Assembly (NCBI GenBank): GCA_000725195.1
Contig: JAIL01000246.1
Location: forward strand, 1 to 34,040
DNA length: 34,040 nucleotides
DNA from: Snodgrassella alvi SCGC AB-598-O02
Lineage (GTDB): Bacteria > Pseudomonadota > Gammaproteobacteria > Burkholderiales > Neisseriaceae
Direction of reading: 5' to 3'
Positions 1 to 9,061 of this stretch are shown piece by piece; the first letter of the stretch is position 1; every line of letters begins with the position of its first letter. The notes below the pieces were generated by a model, which saw only the letters and a list, made by a program, of their open reading frames with translations, made no database searches and was not told where the DNA came from. The position numbers and the translations under genes are program-made.

Positions 1-199
1 AAATTTAAATACTCACAACGACCACTAATCCCGTAGATTATACAAAAATATGACTGCTGATTTGTTTTTAATCAGCACATAAACTGCAGATCAAGACGTA
101 TAGCCACAAAACAAGCAATCTTAATATGCAAAGCTTGCAAATTATTTTATTTCAGGTAGAATGCGCAGCCTATCTATCGAAAATGACGGATAGCAAGAT
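1..199. other. Host flank left of the tRNA, no gene seen
   Basis: No open frame of note is seen on either strand. It holds an inverted repeat at 55-77 (TGCTGATT / AATCAGCA around a T-rich loop), which could end transcription coming from the left, and the tRNA promoter listed separately. I take this stretch as chromosomal because it lies outside the tRNA that the adjacent integrase most likely uses as its target. Confidence 0.5.
135..162 (+). promoter_or_regulatory. Promoter of the tRNA-Ala gene
   Basis: TTGCAA at 135-140 and TAGAAT at 157-162 are separated by 16 bases. They are followed by a GC-rich stretch (GCGCAGCC), the discriminator type common at stable-RNA promoters. The predicted transcript starts about 30 bases before the tRNA. 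Both boxes depart from consensus at one or two positions. Confidence 0.5.
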
Positions 200-275
<76 letters not shown>

Positions 276-304
276 TTTAATATATTGATTAGTAAATATA
301 ATTT

Positions 305-328
305 GACGCCCGCCAGCGTCTATTTTTT
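305..328 (+). terminator. Intrinsic terminator after tRNA-Ala
   Basis: GACGC (305-309) pairs with GCGTC (316-320) and is followed by a T-rich run. It would end the tRNA transcript just before the convergent integrase gene. Confidence 0.55.
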
Positions 329-362
329 TATTTACAAAATCTTTGCGCGGGTTTTGCGCGGG

Positions 363-1541
363 TCATGCTGCTTTCTTTCTTACGATTGTGAGAGATTTTT
401 TCTGTTGCGGGTCTGTTTCAAGCACTTTATTTGCCATTTCAATCATGCATTCAAGTGCGGGCGCTGAGTAATGCGTTGTAACACTTGTATCTGATTTGTG
501 CCCTAATAAATCCTTTCTATTCTCTTCATCTACTCCGGCAACTCTAAGTCGATGACCAAAAGTATGTTTTAAATCATGAACGCGCAGACTTTTAAAGCCT
601 TTATTAGGTGGCATTCCTGTTATGCGCTCATACTCTTTCGCTGCTCGTGTTCGGGCATTTTTCCATGCGCTGTTTAACATCCTGCCTACTGCATGGTTTT
701 CATGTGGAAACACAAAAACTGGATGTAAGCCACGCTGAGAATCGATTACTTGCTTTGCAATTTTATTAAGGACAACTATCCTGTCATCAGTATTTTTTAC
801 ACCTCCTTTTTCAGTACGACCGCCAAAATCAGCCGGGATAACAAAAATGCTGGTGTTAAGTTCAGGGACTTTAACTTCCCATTGCCAATTGAGCTGGCAT
901 ACTTCCTGTTCCCGTGTTCCTGTATTAACCTTGAAGAGAGCCATTTTGTGTAAACGTCCACTTAATTCCTTAAAAAAGATATTTTGCTCAAGCCAAGATA
1001 ATGGATAGGGTGGTCGTCGTTGCTTTTTTTCTTCCAGTTTTGTGATTTTTGGCACTGTTTCTAACCACGTTAACCCATTTTCATCACGCCATGAACGAGC
1101 TGCGCGGTTTAATATGGTAATCACATAATTTAGTGCAATATTAATTGTTCTGTTTTTTACCCCATTTTTTGCCTGTTTATTAAAACCGATTTTTTTTCGG
1201 TGCTGTATAAAAGGTTCTAATGTTCCATCATGTATCTGTGTTAATGGTAAGTCTCCTATAAATTTATCCAAATATTCAAGCTGCAAGGCTATTAAATCTA
1301 TGCTTGGCTTATCTTCGCATTCAAGAAGATATTTTGTTGCTGCTTGCCTCCATGTATATTCTGGACGCTGTTTAAAATCTTTGATTCTGTCAATTTCAGC
1401 CATAATCTGGATTAGGACGGCTTCCGCTTCTTTCCTCTTACCTGTGTGAGTACTTCGGCGAATTGTTTTACCTCTGTATTGCTTGTGTATGTGCCAGACC
1501 CCATTACGGAGGGTGAGCCCTGACAGTCCTTTTGCGACCAT
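363..1541 (-). CDS. int: Tyrosine recombinase / phage integrase
   Basis: This 392-residue site-specific recombinase should integrate and excise the element at the adjacent tRNA. The arm-binding and core-binding N-terminal part spans about residues 1-170. The catalytic domain follows, with Arg210 (TGTREQEVCQL), His322 in HDLKHTF, His348 in LLGHKS and Tyr358 in THYSA. The usual HxxR is HxxK here (Lys325), a variant I recall in this integrase subfamily, so I do not read it as a defect. The ATG at 1541 is preceded by AGGAAAGGG on the minus strand. The gene points toward the tRNA, and the repeated GCGCGGG at 344-361 lies beside its stop. The excisionase-like gene lies directly upstream and overlaps it. 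Confidence 0.95.
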   Translation of the reverse strand: MVAKGLSGLTLRNGVWHIHKQYRGKTIRRSTHTGKRKEAEAVLIQIMAEIDRIKDFKQRPEYTWRQAATKYLLECEDKPSIDLIALQLEYLDKFIGDLPLTQIHDGTLEPFIQHRKKIGFNKQAKNGVKNRTINIALNYVITILNRAARSWRDENGLTWLETVPKITKLEEKKQRRPPYPLSWLEQNIFFKELSGRLHKMALFKVNTGTREQEVCQLNWQWEVKVPELNTSIFVIPADFGGRTEKGGVKNTDDRIVVLNKIAKQVIDSQRGLHPVFVFPHENHAVGRMLNSAWKNARTRAAKEYERITGMPPNKGFKSLRVHDLKHTFGHRLRVAGVDEENRKDLLGHKSDTSVTTHYSAPALECMIEMANKVLETDPQQKKSLTIVRKKAA

Positions 1542-1789
1542 TTGTAATTCCCTTTCCTACTTAGTCGCTTGCCACCGGTAATATTTTTATTTTTTTTTTC
1601 GGTATTAGCAAGATGTTCAGTCTTTTTGTCATCAATATATTTATCTATGTCATGCTTGTCATAAACTGCCCCGTTCTCAAATAACCAGACTTGAGCAGGC
1701 AGATATGGCGCAATATTTTTTCTAAAGTGAGTTACACTACAGCCACAATAGGCAGCTGCCTGAGTAATTTTCATTAATCGTGGTTGCAT
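1412..1789 (-). CDS. Excisionase-like HTH protein, reading frame crosses A10
   Basis: Residues about 6-55 look like a small winged-helix or AlpA/excisionase-type DNA-binding domain (MKITQAAAYCGCSVTHFRK, then VYDKHDIDKYI). Together with its place directly upstream of int this suggests an excisionase or directionality factor. The frame passes through a run of ten A residues on the coding strand (1590-1599) and then overlaps the integrase start by 130 bases. A one-base deletion in the run would instead stop at 1561, just before the integrase ribosome binding site. The C-terminal 60 residues therefore look like out-of-frame integrase sequence, and the natural product may be the shorter one. Confidence 0.65.
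   Translation of the reverse strand: MQPRLMKITQAAAYCGCSVTHFRKNIAPYLPAQVWLFENGAVYDKHDIDKYIDDKKTEHLANTEKKNKNITGGKRLSRKGNYKWSQKDCQGSPSVMGSGTYTSNTEVKQFAEVLTQVRGKKRKPS
1590..1599 (-). repeat. Homopolymer A10 in the excisionase-like gene
   Basis: Ten consecutive T on the plus strand are ten A in the coding strand. Runs of this length are known sites of polymerase slippage and of replication slippage. Here the change of one base decides whether the upstream gene stops before int (at 1561) or runs into it (to 1412). Confidence 0.7.
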
Positions 1790-1857
1790 TTTTCATCCTT
1801 TAAATTAAAAAATTCAGCTATCGCTGGGACTTGTTCATTAATAATGCTCAATTAAAA

Positions 1858-1880
1858 AGCCGCTATTTAGCGGCTTGGTT
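1858..1880 (-). terminator. Intrinsic terminator after the 1880-2323 gene
   Basis: Read on the minus strand, AGCCGCTAAATAGCGGCT is followed by a T run. It lies at the stop of the upstream gene and before the excisionase-like gene, so it would uncouple int/xis from the accessory genes. Confidence 0.7.
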
Positions 1881-2323
1881 CATAGATATTTTGTATATTG
1901 TTCTCTGGTTAAGGTTATTATTTCGATAAATTTTCCTGCCTTATAATAACCGGTCGTATCAATTTTCTGATCTAAGAAATCATTAATCAGTTTTTTTAAT
2001 TCTTGGATTTCTTCATCTTTAAGGTTGAACAATCCAGCTTCTGGAAAATAATCAGACTGTACCATCTCATCAGATTCATCTAGCAAATCCGTTATCGCAT
2101 CTTTATCAAAAGCATTGCATTCGCTTGGCTTGAACAAGTCTCCACGTTCACGAACTGCAATTTTTACTTCTGCTGGTGAATCTGCTTTAAAAAAAGGTAT
2201 TGCAGATAATGCCTTAGCTATTGTGCTGTGATAGGTATTTTCATATACATATACATCTTTTTTATACCTAAGACAAACACCATACATATATTTATCTTGG
2301 TTATCTAGATAATCGTTATTCAT
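1880..2323 (-). CDS. Unknown accessory protein, 147 aa
   Basis: I do not recognise this protein. It is acidic with a mixed helical C-terminal half (LKDEEIQELKKLINDFLDQK) and no signal peptide or membrane segment. I prefer the ATG at 2323 over the one at 2335, because GGGAATT sits at the right distance from it and overlaps the upstream ATG. The gene is framed by two almost identical terminator hairpins (1858-1880 and 2340-2361), so it looks like a self-contained cassette. It lies between the integrase pair and the anti-restriction cassette, a usual place for cargo genes. Confidence 0.65.
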   Translation of the reverse strand: MNNDYLDNQDKYMYGVCLRYKKDVYVYENTYHSTIAKALSAIPFFKADSPAEVKIAVRERGDLFKPSECNAFDKDAITDLLDESDEMVQSDYFPEAGLFNLKDEEIQELKKLINDFLDQKIDTTGYYKAGKFIEIITLTREQYTKYL

Positions 2324-2337
2324 AGTAATTCCCATTA

Positions 2338-2363
2338 AAAAAGCCGCTTTTAAGCGGCTTATG
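2338..2363 (-). terminator. Intrinsic terminator before the 1880-2323 gene
   Basis: On the minus strand AGCCGCTTAAAAGCGGCT is followed by TTTTTT. The stem and T run are nearly the same as the hairpin at 1858-1880. It ends the transcript of the 2396-2632 gene and is followed within about 15 bases by the next ATG. Confidence 0.7.
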
Positions 2364-2395
2364 AGCTAAATCAGTTCATCATTTCAACTTATGTA

Positions 2396-2632
2396 CTAGT
2401 TATCGTTAGTACCTATTCCTGCCTCAATAGCAAGATTAAGAAATTCTATCCAGTCTAGTTCAAAGGTTTTTCCAGTTTCGCGACAATAAACAGACATATT
2501 TTTCTGAGGGTAGGCGTGCGATATGTCAAATGTTAAGCCTCTGAACTTTATAACTTTTATAGATTCTTTTAAAAGGAAGTAGTTTTTACCATATAAAGTA
2601 CCAATGCTTAAATTGTTTTGTTCAGTATGCAT
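2396..2632 (-). CDS. Unknown protein, 78 aa
   Basis: This small soluble protein belongs to no family I can name. Its ATG is preceded by a strong GGAGG ribosome binding site at good spacing, which supports real translation. The C-terminal half (VYCRETGKTFELDWIEFLNLAIEAG) looks like a compact alpha/beta fold. It is the second gene of the leftward accessory group between darB and int. Confidence 0.65.
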   Translation of the reverse strand: MHTEQNNLSIGTLYGKNYFLLKESIKVIKFRGLTFDISHAYPQKNMSVYCRETGKTFELDWIEFLNLAIEAGIGTNDN

Positions 2633-2664
2633 TTTTGCCTCCGATAAGCACTACTATGAAGTTT

Positions 2665-3126
2665 TTAGGTATGGCAGTCATATAAACAAAATAAAGTATC
2701 ATCAGGTGCACTGTTGACCATTTCCCAGTACTTAGCACGCCATTTTTCACCAGCTTCTTGAGAAGACCCCTCTATATCCTCCTTAGAAAACCATTGGGAA
2801 TCTTTAATTACAGCGTATGTAACATTGAATTGTGTGAAATCAATATCTTTTTTAAATGCGACAGGACTTACTTTTCCAAGCTTTAATTTAAAACCATCAA
2901 ATCTTCCACCAAGCTGGTAACCTGCCCACTTCCCATTTGGATTAGTACGTTTAATTGCTTTAATTACTTTCCCGTTTTTTACAAGAACATAACCAAACCT
3001 GTGATCATCAGATATATTAATATTATTTTCATCATTAATAATGCATTCAGTATCAAGACCACCGCCATAAATAGCCTTTCTTAATGAATCACCGTTATTC
3101 ATTTGGGTTATAATTTTATTTGTCAC
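2665..3126 (-). CDS. Unknown protein with GGRFDG and C-terminal YDCH motifs
   Basis: The 153-residue protein has two signatures I remember from a loosely related set of phage and plasmid proteins: a central NPNGKWAGYQLGGRFDG segment (residues about 63-80), and an end reading DDTLFCLYDCHT, with WFSKEDIE between them. The function of that set is unknown to me. The first in-frame start is a GTG at 3126, eight bases after the stop of the DarB-like gene, so it is probably translated by coupling. An ATG at 3102 is the alternative, and neither has a clear ribosome binding site. It begins where the missing C-terminal part of the DarB-like protein would have been encoded. Confidence 0.6.
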   Translation of the reverse strand: MTNKIITQMNNGDSLRKAIYGGGLDTECIINDENNINISDDHRFGYVLVKNGKVIKAIKRTNPNGKWAGYQLGGRFDGFKLKLGKVSPVAFKKDIDFTQFNVTYAVIKDSQWFSKEDIEGSSQEAGEKWRAKYWEMVNSAPDDTLFCLYDCHT

Positions 3127-3134
3127 GTCTATAT

Positions 3135-6100
3135 TTAGTACATACTCATATCGACGTCTAGCTCTAAGTTATCCAAGATAGCTTCAAAGGTCATTTGGAT
3201 ATTAAAATTATTAGAATCCAATATTATGCGTTCGCCATCATATTTGGCGGCCACCTGAACAAGGTATTCGGTTCCAATAATTTCTTTATCTTCATTGCGC
3301 AGAATACTTTCTTTCAGTACATTTTGTGGGGAAGTAAAAGGGCCTAACTTAGTACATTTTTCTTTTAATTTTTTATTATTGAATTGAGTACAAACCTTTT
3401 CAGCTAACTCGCTATTATCTGTAAAATAAAAAGTCGCTTGTTTATTCAATTCAGGATCAACGATGAGGTTGTTCATCTTATTAATTAAATTAAAAGGAGA
3501 TGCTAACAACTCTACAGATTCTTTAGTTTCTGACTGGACGCGTAGAAATGTGTCCATTTCCTCTTCTGTAACGTTAAGATGCGTTTGCGAAGTTTTCCCA
3601 GTAAAAACCATAGCTTTAGCAACAGAATAGGCAACTTTATAATCTTGTAAGGTTTGATTAGTTTCTTCTGGTAGCGTTATCATGGTTTGCTGCTCTTGCG
3701 CTTCTGGAAGAAAGAAATCATTACCAACTGATTCTGCATTTTCAACAAATGCCACTCCATTGATCATATCGCGTAACGCTGCTACGTTTCGTAAGCCTGT
3801 AAACGTCCGGAAAGACTTCATATTGCCAGTAATAGCCAATTCCTGCTCTTCGCTGAAATCGCAAATTGTTTCCATAAAACTATCTGAACCTGAAGCCCCT
3901 AGCATAATGCTGTTGATACGCTCTTCACCTCCAGCAAGTGTGGCCATTGAATAAATTTCTAATGGAGAGTTAGTAATTGGCGTAGCTGTTAACCCTAATA
4001 CCCCAGCATCGTTATTCTCGTGACGGATATACCATGCTTTGACCTGTGCATCTAAACCCATTGCAGAAGCAGTTGGTGTACTAAGAAACTTACCCCCTTT
4101 AAAGTCCACGACTTCTTTAGAGTTTTTAAATGCGTGGCACTCATCTATTACTAATGAATCTATACCCAAATCTTCCAAATATGGTGCTGCGGTAGCATTT
4201 TTTTTGCCCCGAATCACATCTGTAACTTTTGCTAGCTTGGATTTTTTCTTTTCTTCTGCTGCTGCACGGACTGCTCGCGCGTATGAATCATCAACATTGC
4301 GTAAATGATTTTCGTAATCATCAATCGTTTCATCTTTTAGTCTGATACGTAAAAAAGCCTCATAGGTCATGAAAATTTTTTTATGCTGATTTTCTAGAAT
4401 TCGGTTTAAATCCTTATCATAATCAGCAGATCGGACTACGGGGTTGCCCTTTTTATCTATCGTCAGCCCAATAAACAAGCAATTATCAGCACTACTATAA
4501 ACTGGGGCTTTGTAATCTTCATCACCTTGATTTTTCTCTCCCCTTACAGCTTCTTTATACCAGTTAGATAATACATTATTAGGTACTACGAATACTGTTT
4601 TTTTCTTCAAACCCAGCTTTTGACTATACTGTACAGCTAACAAAGCAGTTGCTGTTTTACCTAAGCCGACATCAAAACTATTTATACCACTGAAATTACG
4701 CGCCATACTACGGGCAAAGGCATTCTGGTATCCGTGAAACTTCCATTCCGGACTAATTCCGTCCACATGAAGTGGGGAACGATCGTCAATTTGTTTAAAA
4801 TAAATATTTTCCGGTTGATTAGCGATACTTTCCAGACGGGCCATGATAGTTGGATTAGCTTTAACCCATGTATTGAACTGAGCATTGTAGCGACGGATCA
4901 TTTCATCAAGTTGATTTAATGCTTCCTCCTGTGTCATAGGGCTAACATCTAGGCTTCCTAATGTGACGGTACCATTTTTTAAATAATCTCCAATGCGGTT
5001 TTCAATCTTATCACTCAAAAAAACATAGTTTTTACTGGAATTATCAATATCTACGAAATATTTTTTATTTTGTGGATTCTGTTTTATTGATGCATTTGTG
5101 CTAATAAACATTTGCACAAATTGTAAAAGTTCCTGAGGTTTAATCATTGGACTACGCATATCAAAAGCCATGCGTTGTATATCCATTTTATTTGCTCGCC
5201 GATTTGCTACTTCTTTCATGCGCAGTAGTTTGTCTCTAATTGCAGAATCAGTAGTTTTAGCTATTTCCTCATCCAGCTTTTTCAACACTTTAGCCAGATT
5301 ACCTACAAAGAAATCATCTACTGATATAACAGATTTACCATCAGCACTGATTATCCAGTCGTCATCGTTAAGCGGATCAAATTTACCGCCATCAGCGGTC
5401 ACAATCTCGCGCGCTTTTTCGATATCAATATTGAGCGTACCAGTAATATATTTATTCTGTTCCAGCTTTTCTTTTGCGGCCAGATCAACTTCAATATCTT
5501 TGACCTTACCTAGCCAATAATCTGAAAATCCTTTTTTGCCCTGGTAATGAATAGCAATAAATTTAACGGCTGCCCGGCTAGCTGCATCAATGTTTGCATT
5601 AAGTTTGGTGCGATAATGTTTACGCATAGCTTCTGCAAGGACTGGGTATAATTGAACCAGATCGTCACCATCATTAATACCCTGTACCTGTTTACAAGCA
5701 AGTCCTGTCACAATGGCCAGAAATGCTTGTTTAGCAGTTGAATCTTCATTGAGAGAATTAAATACGCTTGACGCCCAAGCTGGAATATCTTGGTTCTGGC
5801 AGGTCTCAATTAGATAATCAATAGCTCCTTTAAACTGTGACCATGTTATACCTGCATTGACCGCATCAAGTGGGGTACTGATTTGTGTAACCAGTCGCAT
5901 CAATTCTGCTTTATCGGCACTGATAATCGTTGCTTTAGAATCTGCCACCCATGTGCCATTCTGCAGAGTGAGAATTTCCCCATTAAGGGCTAATGTGTCA
6001 CCTTCACTATAGTTAATTTCTGGCGTTTCTGCGGCATTAAGGATATCCAGATCAATTCGGCTATCAATACCAAATTTGCGCATTAATTTGGCAATATTCG

Positions 6101-7280
6101 GAACACTGTCATCATTGATAACTCGGTCAATGTCTCTAAACTTAGCGGAATTTTTATTAACGAATTCACCTAGTACAAAACGTTTACCCTTTCCTTTGAA
6201 ATATTTACCGTCAATAAATTCACTCCATAGGACATTAGCCTCACGCAATAAATCATTATTTGTACCTTGAAGCTCTTGGATAATATCGAGTACAGAACGG
6301 CTATGCTTTTTAAATACCACAACATCAACAATCGTATCTGCATGAGCACTACCAAAAACCTTATTTGGTAAGCGATACGCACCTTTAAATTCTGCCAATA
6401 AGGATAAATGAGTACGCAATTTCTGATCTTTGCCACTAAGACCACTAACAACACGGGGCGGAACAATAAAACAAGCCAGTTTATTGGGTTTTAGTTTCAT
6501 CAAAGACCGCCGCATAAAGTATGATTCCAGACTATCTTTCTGAAACAGAGAATCTTTGAATTGATTGCCGCCACGATCTGCATTGGTTCCGAATGGCACA
6601 TTTGCAATAACAGCATCATATGATTCATCAGGCGTACTAGCAGCATATTCCTCGAAAGAGGATATAGTCACACTTTGACCAACTCCAGCATTAATGAGTT
6701 GATTAATTCCACCTGAAATACTATCCAGTTCAACTGCGTCAATGATTGCATTCTGTGGACTGGTTGCGCTAAAAATCCCTACACCAGCACACGGATCTAA
6801 AACCTTACCGCCCTCAAACCCCATTTCCTGCATCAGTGACCATACTCCTTCAGCAATAGGCTTTGGGGTGTAATATTCATAAGCACTGCCTTTTTTACCA
6901 TCCGCAGTGGTTAGATTACCGCCATTACCACTATAACCGGCTAGTATGGTGCGATCAGATTCTGTAATTTGTCCTTGATCACGATCACCCGAAATAAACT
7001 CATTCAAAAGTGTAACAGCAGCATTATTGGCTTTCTGACGCTGTCCACGGGTGCGACTTTCATCGAAAACAAAATACTTACTGCTATCTACTTTTGTCTG
7101 ACCAGAGGTTTCTGGTTCTTGTTGGGATGGTTTAACATCCATCCCTAATTGTTTTCTTAATTGTTGGACCACGCGAATTAAAGCCAACTTTTTAGTTGGG
7201 CTTTTTTCCGAATTGCGCAGAGGAATTTTTTGCTTAAGCTGGTTGAGCAAGTTAATTCTATCTTTAATATTTAATGACAT
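3135..7280 (-). CDS. DarB-type methyltransferase-helicase, C-terminally truncated
   Basis: This 1381-residue multidomain protein belongs to the polyvalent/DarB class, which in P1-like phages is carried with the DNA and protects it from restriction. An adenine-methyltransferase-like domain comes first, with YEYYTP near residue 135, the SAM-binding motif DPCAGVGIF near 165 and ANVPFG (an NPPF variant) near 225. A helical linker follows, then the first RecA-like half of an SF2 helicase: Walker A DVGLGKT near 875, DECH near 1045 and LTATPITNS near 1098. Homologues as I recall them continue into a second RecA half with motifs IV to VI. Here the protein ends after LDVDMSMY without them, and the neighbouring frames do not supply them. 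DNA translocation is therefore doubtful, while methylation may remain. It is preceded by the InPase-like gene in the same operon. Confidence 0.85.
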   Translation of the reverse strand: MSLNIKDRINLLNQLKQKIPLRNSEKSPTKKLALIRVVQQLRKQLGMDVKPSQQEPETSGQTKVDSSKYFVFDESRTRGQRQKANNAAVTLLNEFISGDRDQGQITESDRTILAGYSGNGGNLTTADGKKGSAYEYYTPKPIAEGVWSLMQEMGFEGGKVLDPCAGVGIFSATSPQNAIIDAVELDSISGGINQLINAGVGQSVTISSFEEYAASTPDESYDAVIANVPFGTNADRGGNQFKDSLFQKDSLESYFMRRSLMKLKPNKLACFIVPPRVVSGLSGKDQKLRTHLSLLAEFKGAYRLPNKVFGSAHADTIVDVVVFKKHSRSVLDIIQELQGTNNDLLREANVLWSEFIDGKYFKGKGKRFVLGEFVNKNSAKFRDIDRVINDDSVPNIAKLMRKFGIDSRIDLDILNAAETPEINYSEGDTLALNGEILTLQNGTWVADSKATIISADKAELMRLVTQISTPLDAVNAGITWSQFKGAIDYLIETCQNQDIPAWASSVFNSLNEDSTAKQAFLAIVTGLACKQVQGINDGDDLVQLYPVLAEAMRKHYRTKLNANIDAASRAAVKFIAIHYQGKKGFSDYWLGKVKDIEVDLAAKEKLEQNKYITGTLNIDIEKAREIVTADGGKFDPLNDDDWIISADGKSVISVDDFFVGNLAKVLKKLDEEIAKTTDSAIRDKLLRMKEVANRRANKMDIQRMAFDMRSPMIKPQELLQFVQMFISTNASIKQNPQNKKYFVDIDNSSKNYVFLSDKIENRIGDYLKNGTVTLGSLDVSPMTQEEALNQLDEMIRRYNAQFNTWVKANPTIMARLESIANQPENIYFKQIDDRSPLHVDGISPEWKFHGYQNAFARSMARNFSGINSFDVGLGKTATALLAVQYSQKLGLKKKTVFVVPNNVLSNWYKEAVRGEKNQGDEDYKAPVYSSADNCLFIGLTIDKKGNPVVRSADYDKDLNRILENQHKKIFMTYEAFLRIRLKDETIDDYENHLRNVDDSYARAVRAAAEEKKKSKLAKVTDVIRGKKNATAAPYLEDLGIDSLVIDECHAFKNSKEVVDFKGGKFLSTPTASAMGLDAQVKAWYIRHENNDAGVLGLTATPITNSPLEIYSMATLAGGEERINSIMLGASGSDSFMETICDFSEEQELAITGNMKSFRTFTGLRNVAALRDMINGVAFVENAESVGNDFFLPEAQEQQTMITLPEETNQTLQDYKVAYSVAKAMVFTGKTSQTHLNVTEEEMDTFLRVQSETKESVELLASPFNLINKMNNLIVDPELNKQATFYFTDNSELAEKVCTQFNNKKLKEKCTKLGPFTSPQNVLKESILRNEDKEIIGTEYLVQVAAKYDGERIILDSNNFNIQMTFEAILDNLELDVDMSMY

Positions 7281-7315
7281 ATTTTTAAACCTAAACTACA
7301 AAATATATAAACCGC

Positions 7316-9061
7316 TTAAGCGGATAATTTATCAAGCTGGCTGGCATAGGCATCTATTGCCACCCCTAGTAGTGATTCCATTTGCTCATCACCAGATTCG
7401 TCATATTTTTTAACGATTTCATCTAAGCGAGAATTGAAATCAGAAGCATCGATATCCTGAGTACCAGAGATCAGGTTATTCAAAAATTCCATATCAAGAG
7501 TTTTTGAATCTGATTCTGAATCTGTTGCTGTTCGTGGTTCTTGATCTTCTGGTGTAGTTGCTAAATCAGGCTTTTCATTCTGTGTCGCCTCAGCAATACC
7601 GGGTTCAGGCTGATCTTGATCAATGTTCTGTTCTATTGGTTTATCGGTTTCATTTGATTCAGTTTCAGCTGCTTCCGATTCGTTTTCTGGTTTTGTATCA
7701 GTTTCTGGTTGATCAGTAAGTTGCTCAACTGAACTTGAACTTGTTTCCACTCCTGTTTGCTCTGTATCAGTGTCTTGTTTATTTTCAGCATCAGTTGTGT
7801 CGTGATTTTGTTTAGAATCTTCAGACGGTTGATCCTGCTTATCTTCGTCACTTTCGGTAGTATCATTACCCGCCGTTTGAGTTGCTTGTTCTTGCTTGGC
7901 TCCCATTTCGGGCGCTGCCTGATTATTATCTTCACGCTGTACAGGATCCTTTCGGGATTGAAGCAACTCAACTTGAAGCATTAAATCTTTAAGAATCACC
8001 TCTTTAGATGCTATGCGTTCTTCAATTATTCTGTTGTTTTCTTCCCGCTGTTTACGACGTGCATTAGCGTCCGTAAAGCGTTTACTGTTTTTCTTAGCTA
8101 ACGCCATAACACGCCGACCGATTTCATTGATATTCTGGTCTTTTCCCTTTTCTGGGGCTACCAGAATAGTGATATCTTTTTTGTTTAACATCCAACGCCA
8201 TGCCACTAAGATGTCATCTGGCTTTAATTGATTTGGGGTTTTATCTGGATTATGTAAGAAACATGTTATGGTTTGACCATCTACTAATTCAAAAACCATA
8301 GCTATGTTGGTTGTTCCATTTTTTTTAAAAGGTTCAGATATTTGTATGCCATTTTCAGCTATTTGCAATTCTTTTCCGGACCGATTAAATACTCGTCCAA
8401 ACAACATGGCAGACTTTTCTAATTTAAGACGCTGCATTGCTAGCGCATCAAATACTGCAAATTCACCGTTTTCGACTTCACTTATTTCGTTAACAACCGA
8501 ATCATAAGTCGCAGGTTCTAATAATTGCTCATCAGTATCGATATGTCTCATGTCATACAGGGCTTTAGCCGCTGTAACATCGCAGTCATGCCAATCGTAT
8601 AAATTATTTTCCATTACATTTTCGCTTTCTGGATCAAAAGGGAATGAATTGTTTGTTATTGGTTCGTTTTTATTGCCCTTCTTGATCCAATATAAAAGTT
8701 GCGCAGGGCTACAAACGACTACACTCAAGGGTGACAAGCCATTTGTACAGGCTGAATAAGCACTAATTGCATCGTCCTTTGATAAAAAACCGACCATAAC
8801 TTTGTGTTCATCAAAGTTGCCGTATTTATCCGCCTGATTGATAATAAAAATTTGCTCTGAGCCTAGAAATTGACCTATATAACAATCAATAGGCTCACCA
8901 TCAGCTCCTTTCGTACCAGCAAACTCTCCATAACTTGCTGACACCATATAAACCGGCGCAAAAGTTGAGCAAAAACGGTAAGTTCGGATGGGAATTTCTA
9001 TATTTACCGGGATACCGTGATAACTAACGAGTTCCCCGTTTTGATTAGTCACATAGTTCAT
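7316..9061 (-). CDS. Polyvalent protein with InPase-like N-domain and acidic tail
   Basis: Residues 1-110 match the pyrophosphatase-like (InPase) domain found at the head of phage polyvalent proteins: G.PVNIEIP, then the YGEF.GTKGADGEPIDCYIG segment, and FDEHKVMVGF. Residues about 180-350 form a second conserved region (MLFGRVFNRSGKEL, FLHNPDKTPNQLKPDD, ITILVAPEKGKD), which I remember in proteins labelled DarA-related. A coiled coil follows near 350-385. Then comes about 130 residues of low-complexity E/D/Q/T/S sequence, and a final 60-residue helical segment. The start overlaps the stop of the upstream gene as ATGA (9058-9061), so the two are translationally coupled. It probably acts with DarB in protecting incoming DNA; the chemistry of the N-domain is unproven. 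Confidence 0.75.
   Translation of the reverse strand: MNYVTNQNGELVSYHGIPVNIEIPIRTYRFCSTFAPVYMVSASYGEFAGTKGADGEPIDCYIGQFLGSEQIFIINQADKYGNFDEHKVMVGFLSKDDAISAYSACTNGLSPLSVVVCSPAQLLYWIKKGNKNEPITNNSFPFDPESENVMENNLYDWHDCDVTAAKALYDMRHIDTDEQLLEPATYDSVVNEISEVENGEFAVFDALAMQRLKLEKSAMLFGRVFNRSGKELQIAENGIQISEPFKKNGTTNIAMVFELVDGQTITCFLHNPDKTPNQLKPDDILVAWRWMLNKKDITILVAPEKGKDQNINEIGRRVMALAKKNSKRFTDANARRKQREENNRIIEERIASKEVILKDLMLQVELLQSRKDPVQREDNNQAAPEMGAKQEQATQTAGNDTTESDEDKQDQPSEDSKQNHDTTDAENKQDTDTEQTGVETSSSSVEQLTDQPETDTKPENESEAAETESNETDKPIEQNIDQDQPEPGIAEATQNEKPDLATTPEDQEPRTATDSESDSKTLDMEFLNNLISGTQDIDASDFNSRLDEIVKKYDESGDEQMESLLGVAIDAYASQLDKLSA

Noticed and set aside
3682-4308. Plus-strand frames of about 90 codons inside the DarB-like gene
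   Set aside because: They are antisense shadows of a long conserved coding sequence without start signals or family resemblance. The same applies to other opposite-strand frames within the terminase, InPase and helicase genes.
3135-7280. Methyltransferase plus helicase considered as a restriction, BREX or DISARM system
   Set aside because: Both are in one phage-type polypeptide of the DarB class, next to InPase and DarA_N-like genes and terminase; no nuclease or other system component is present.
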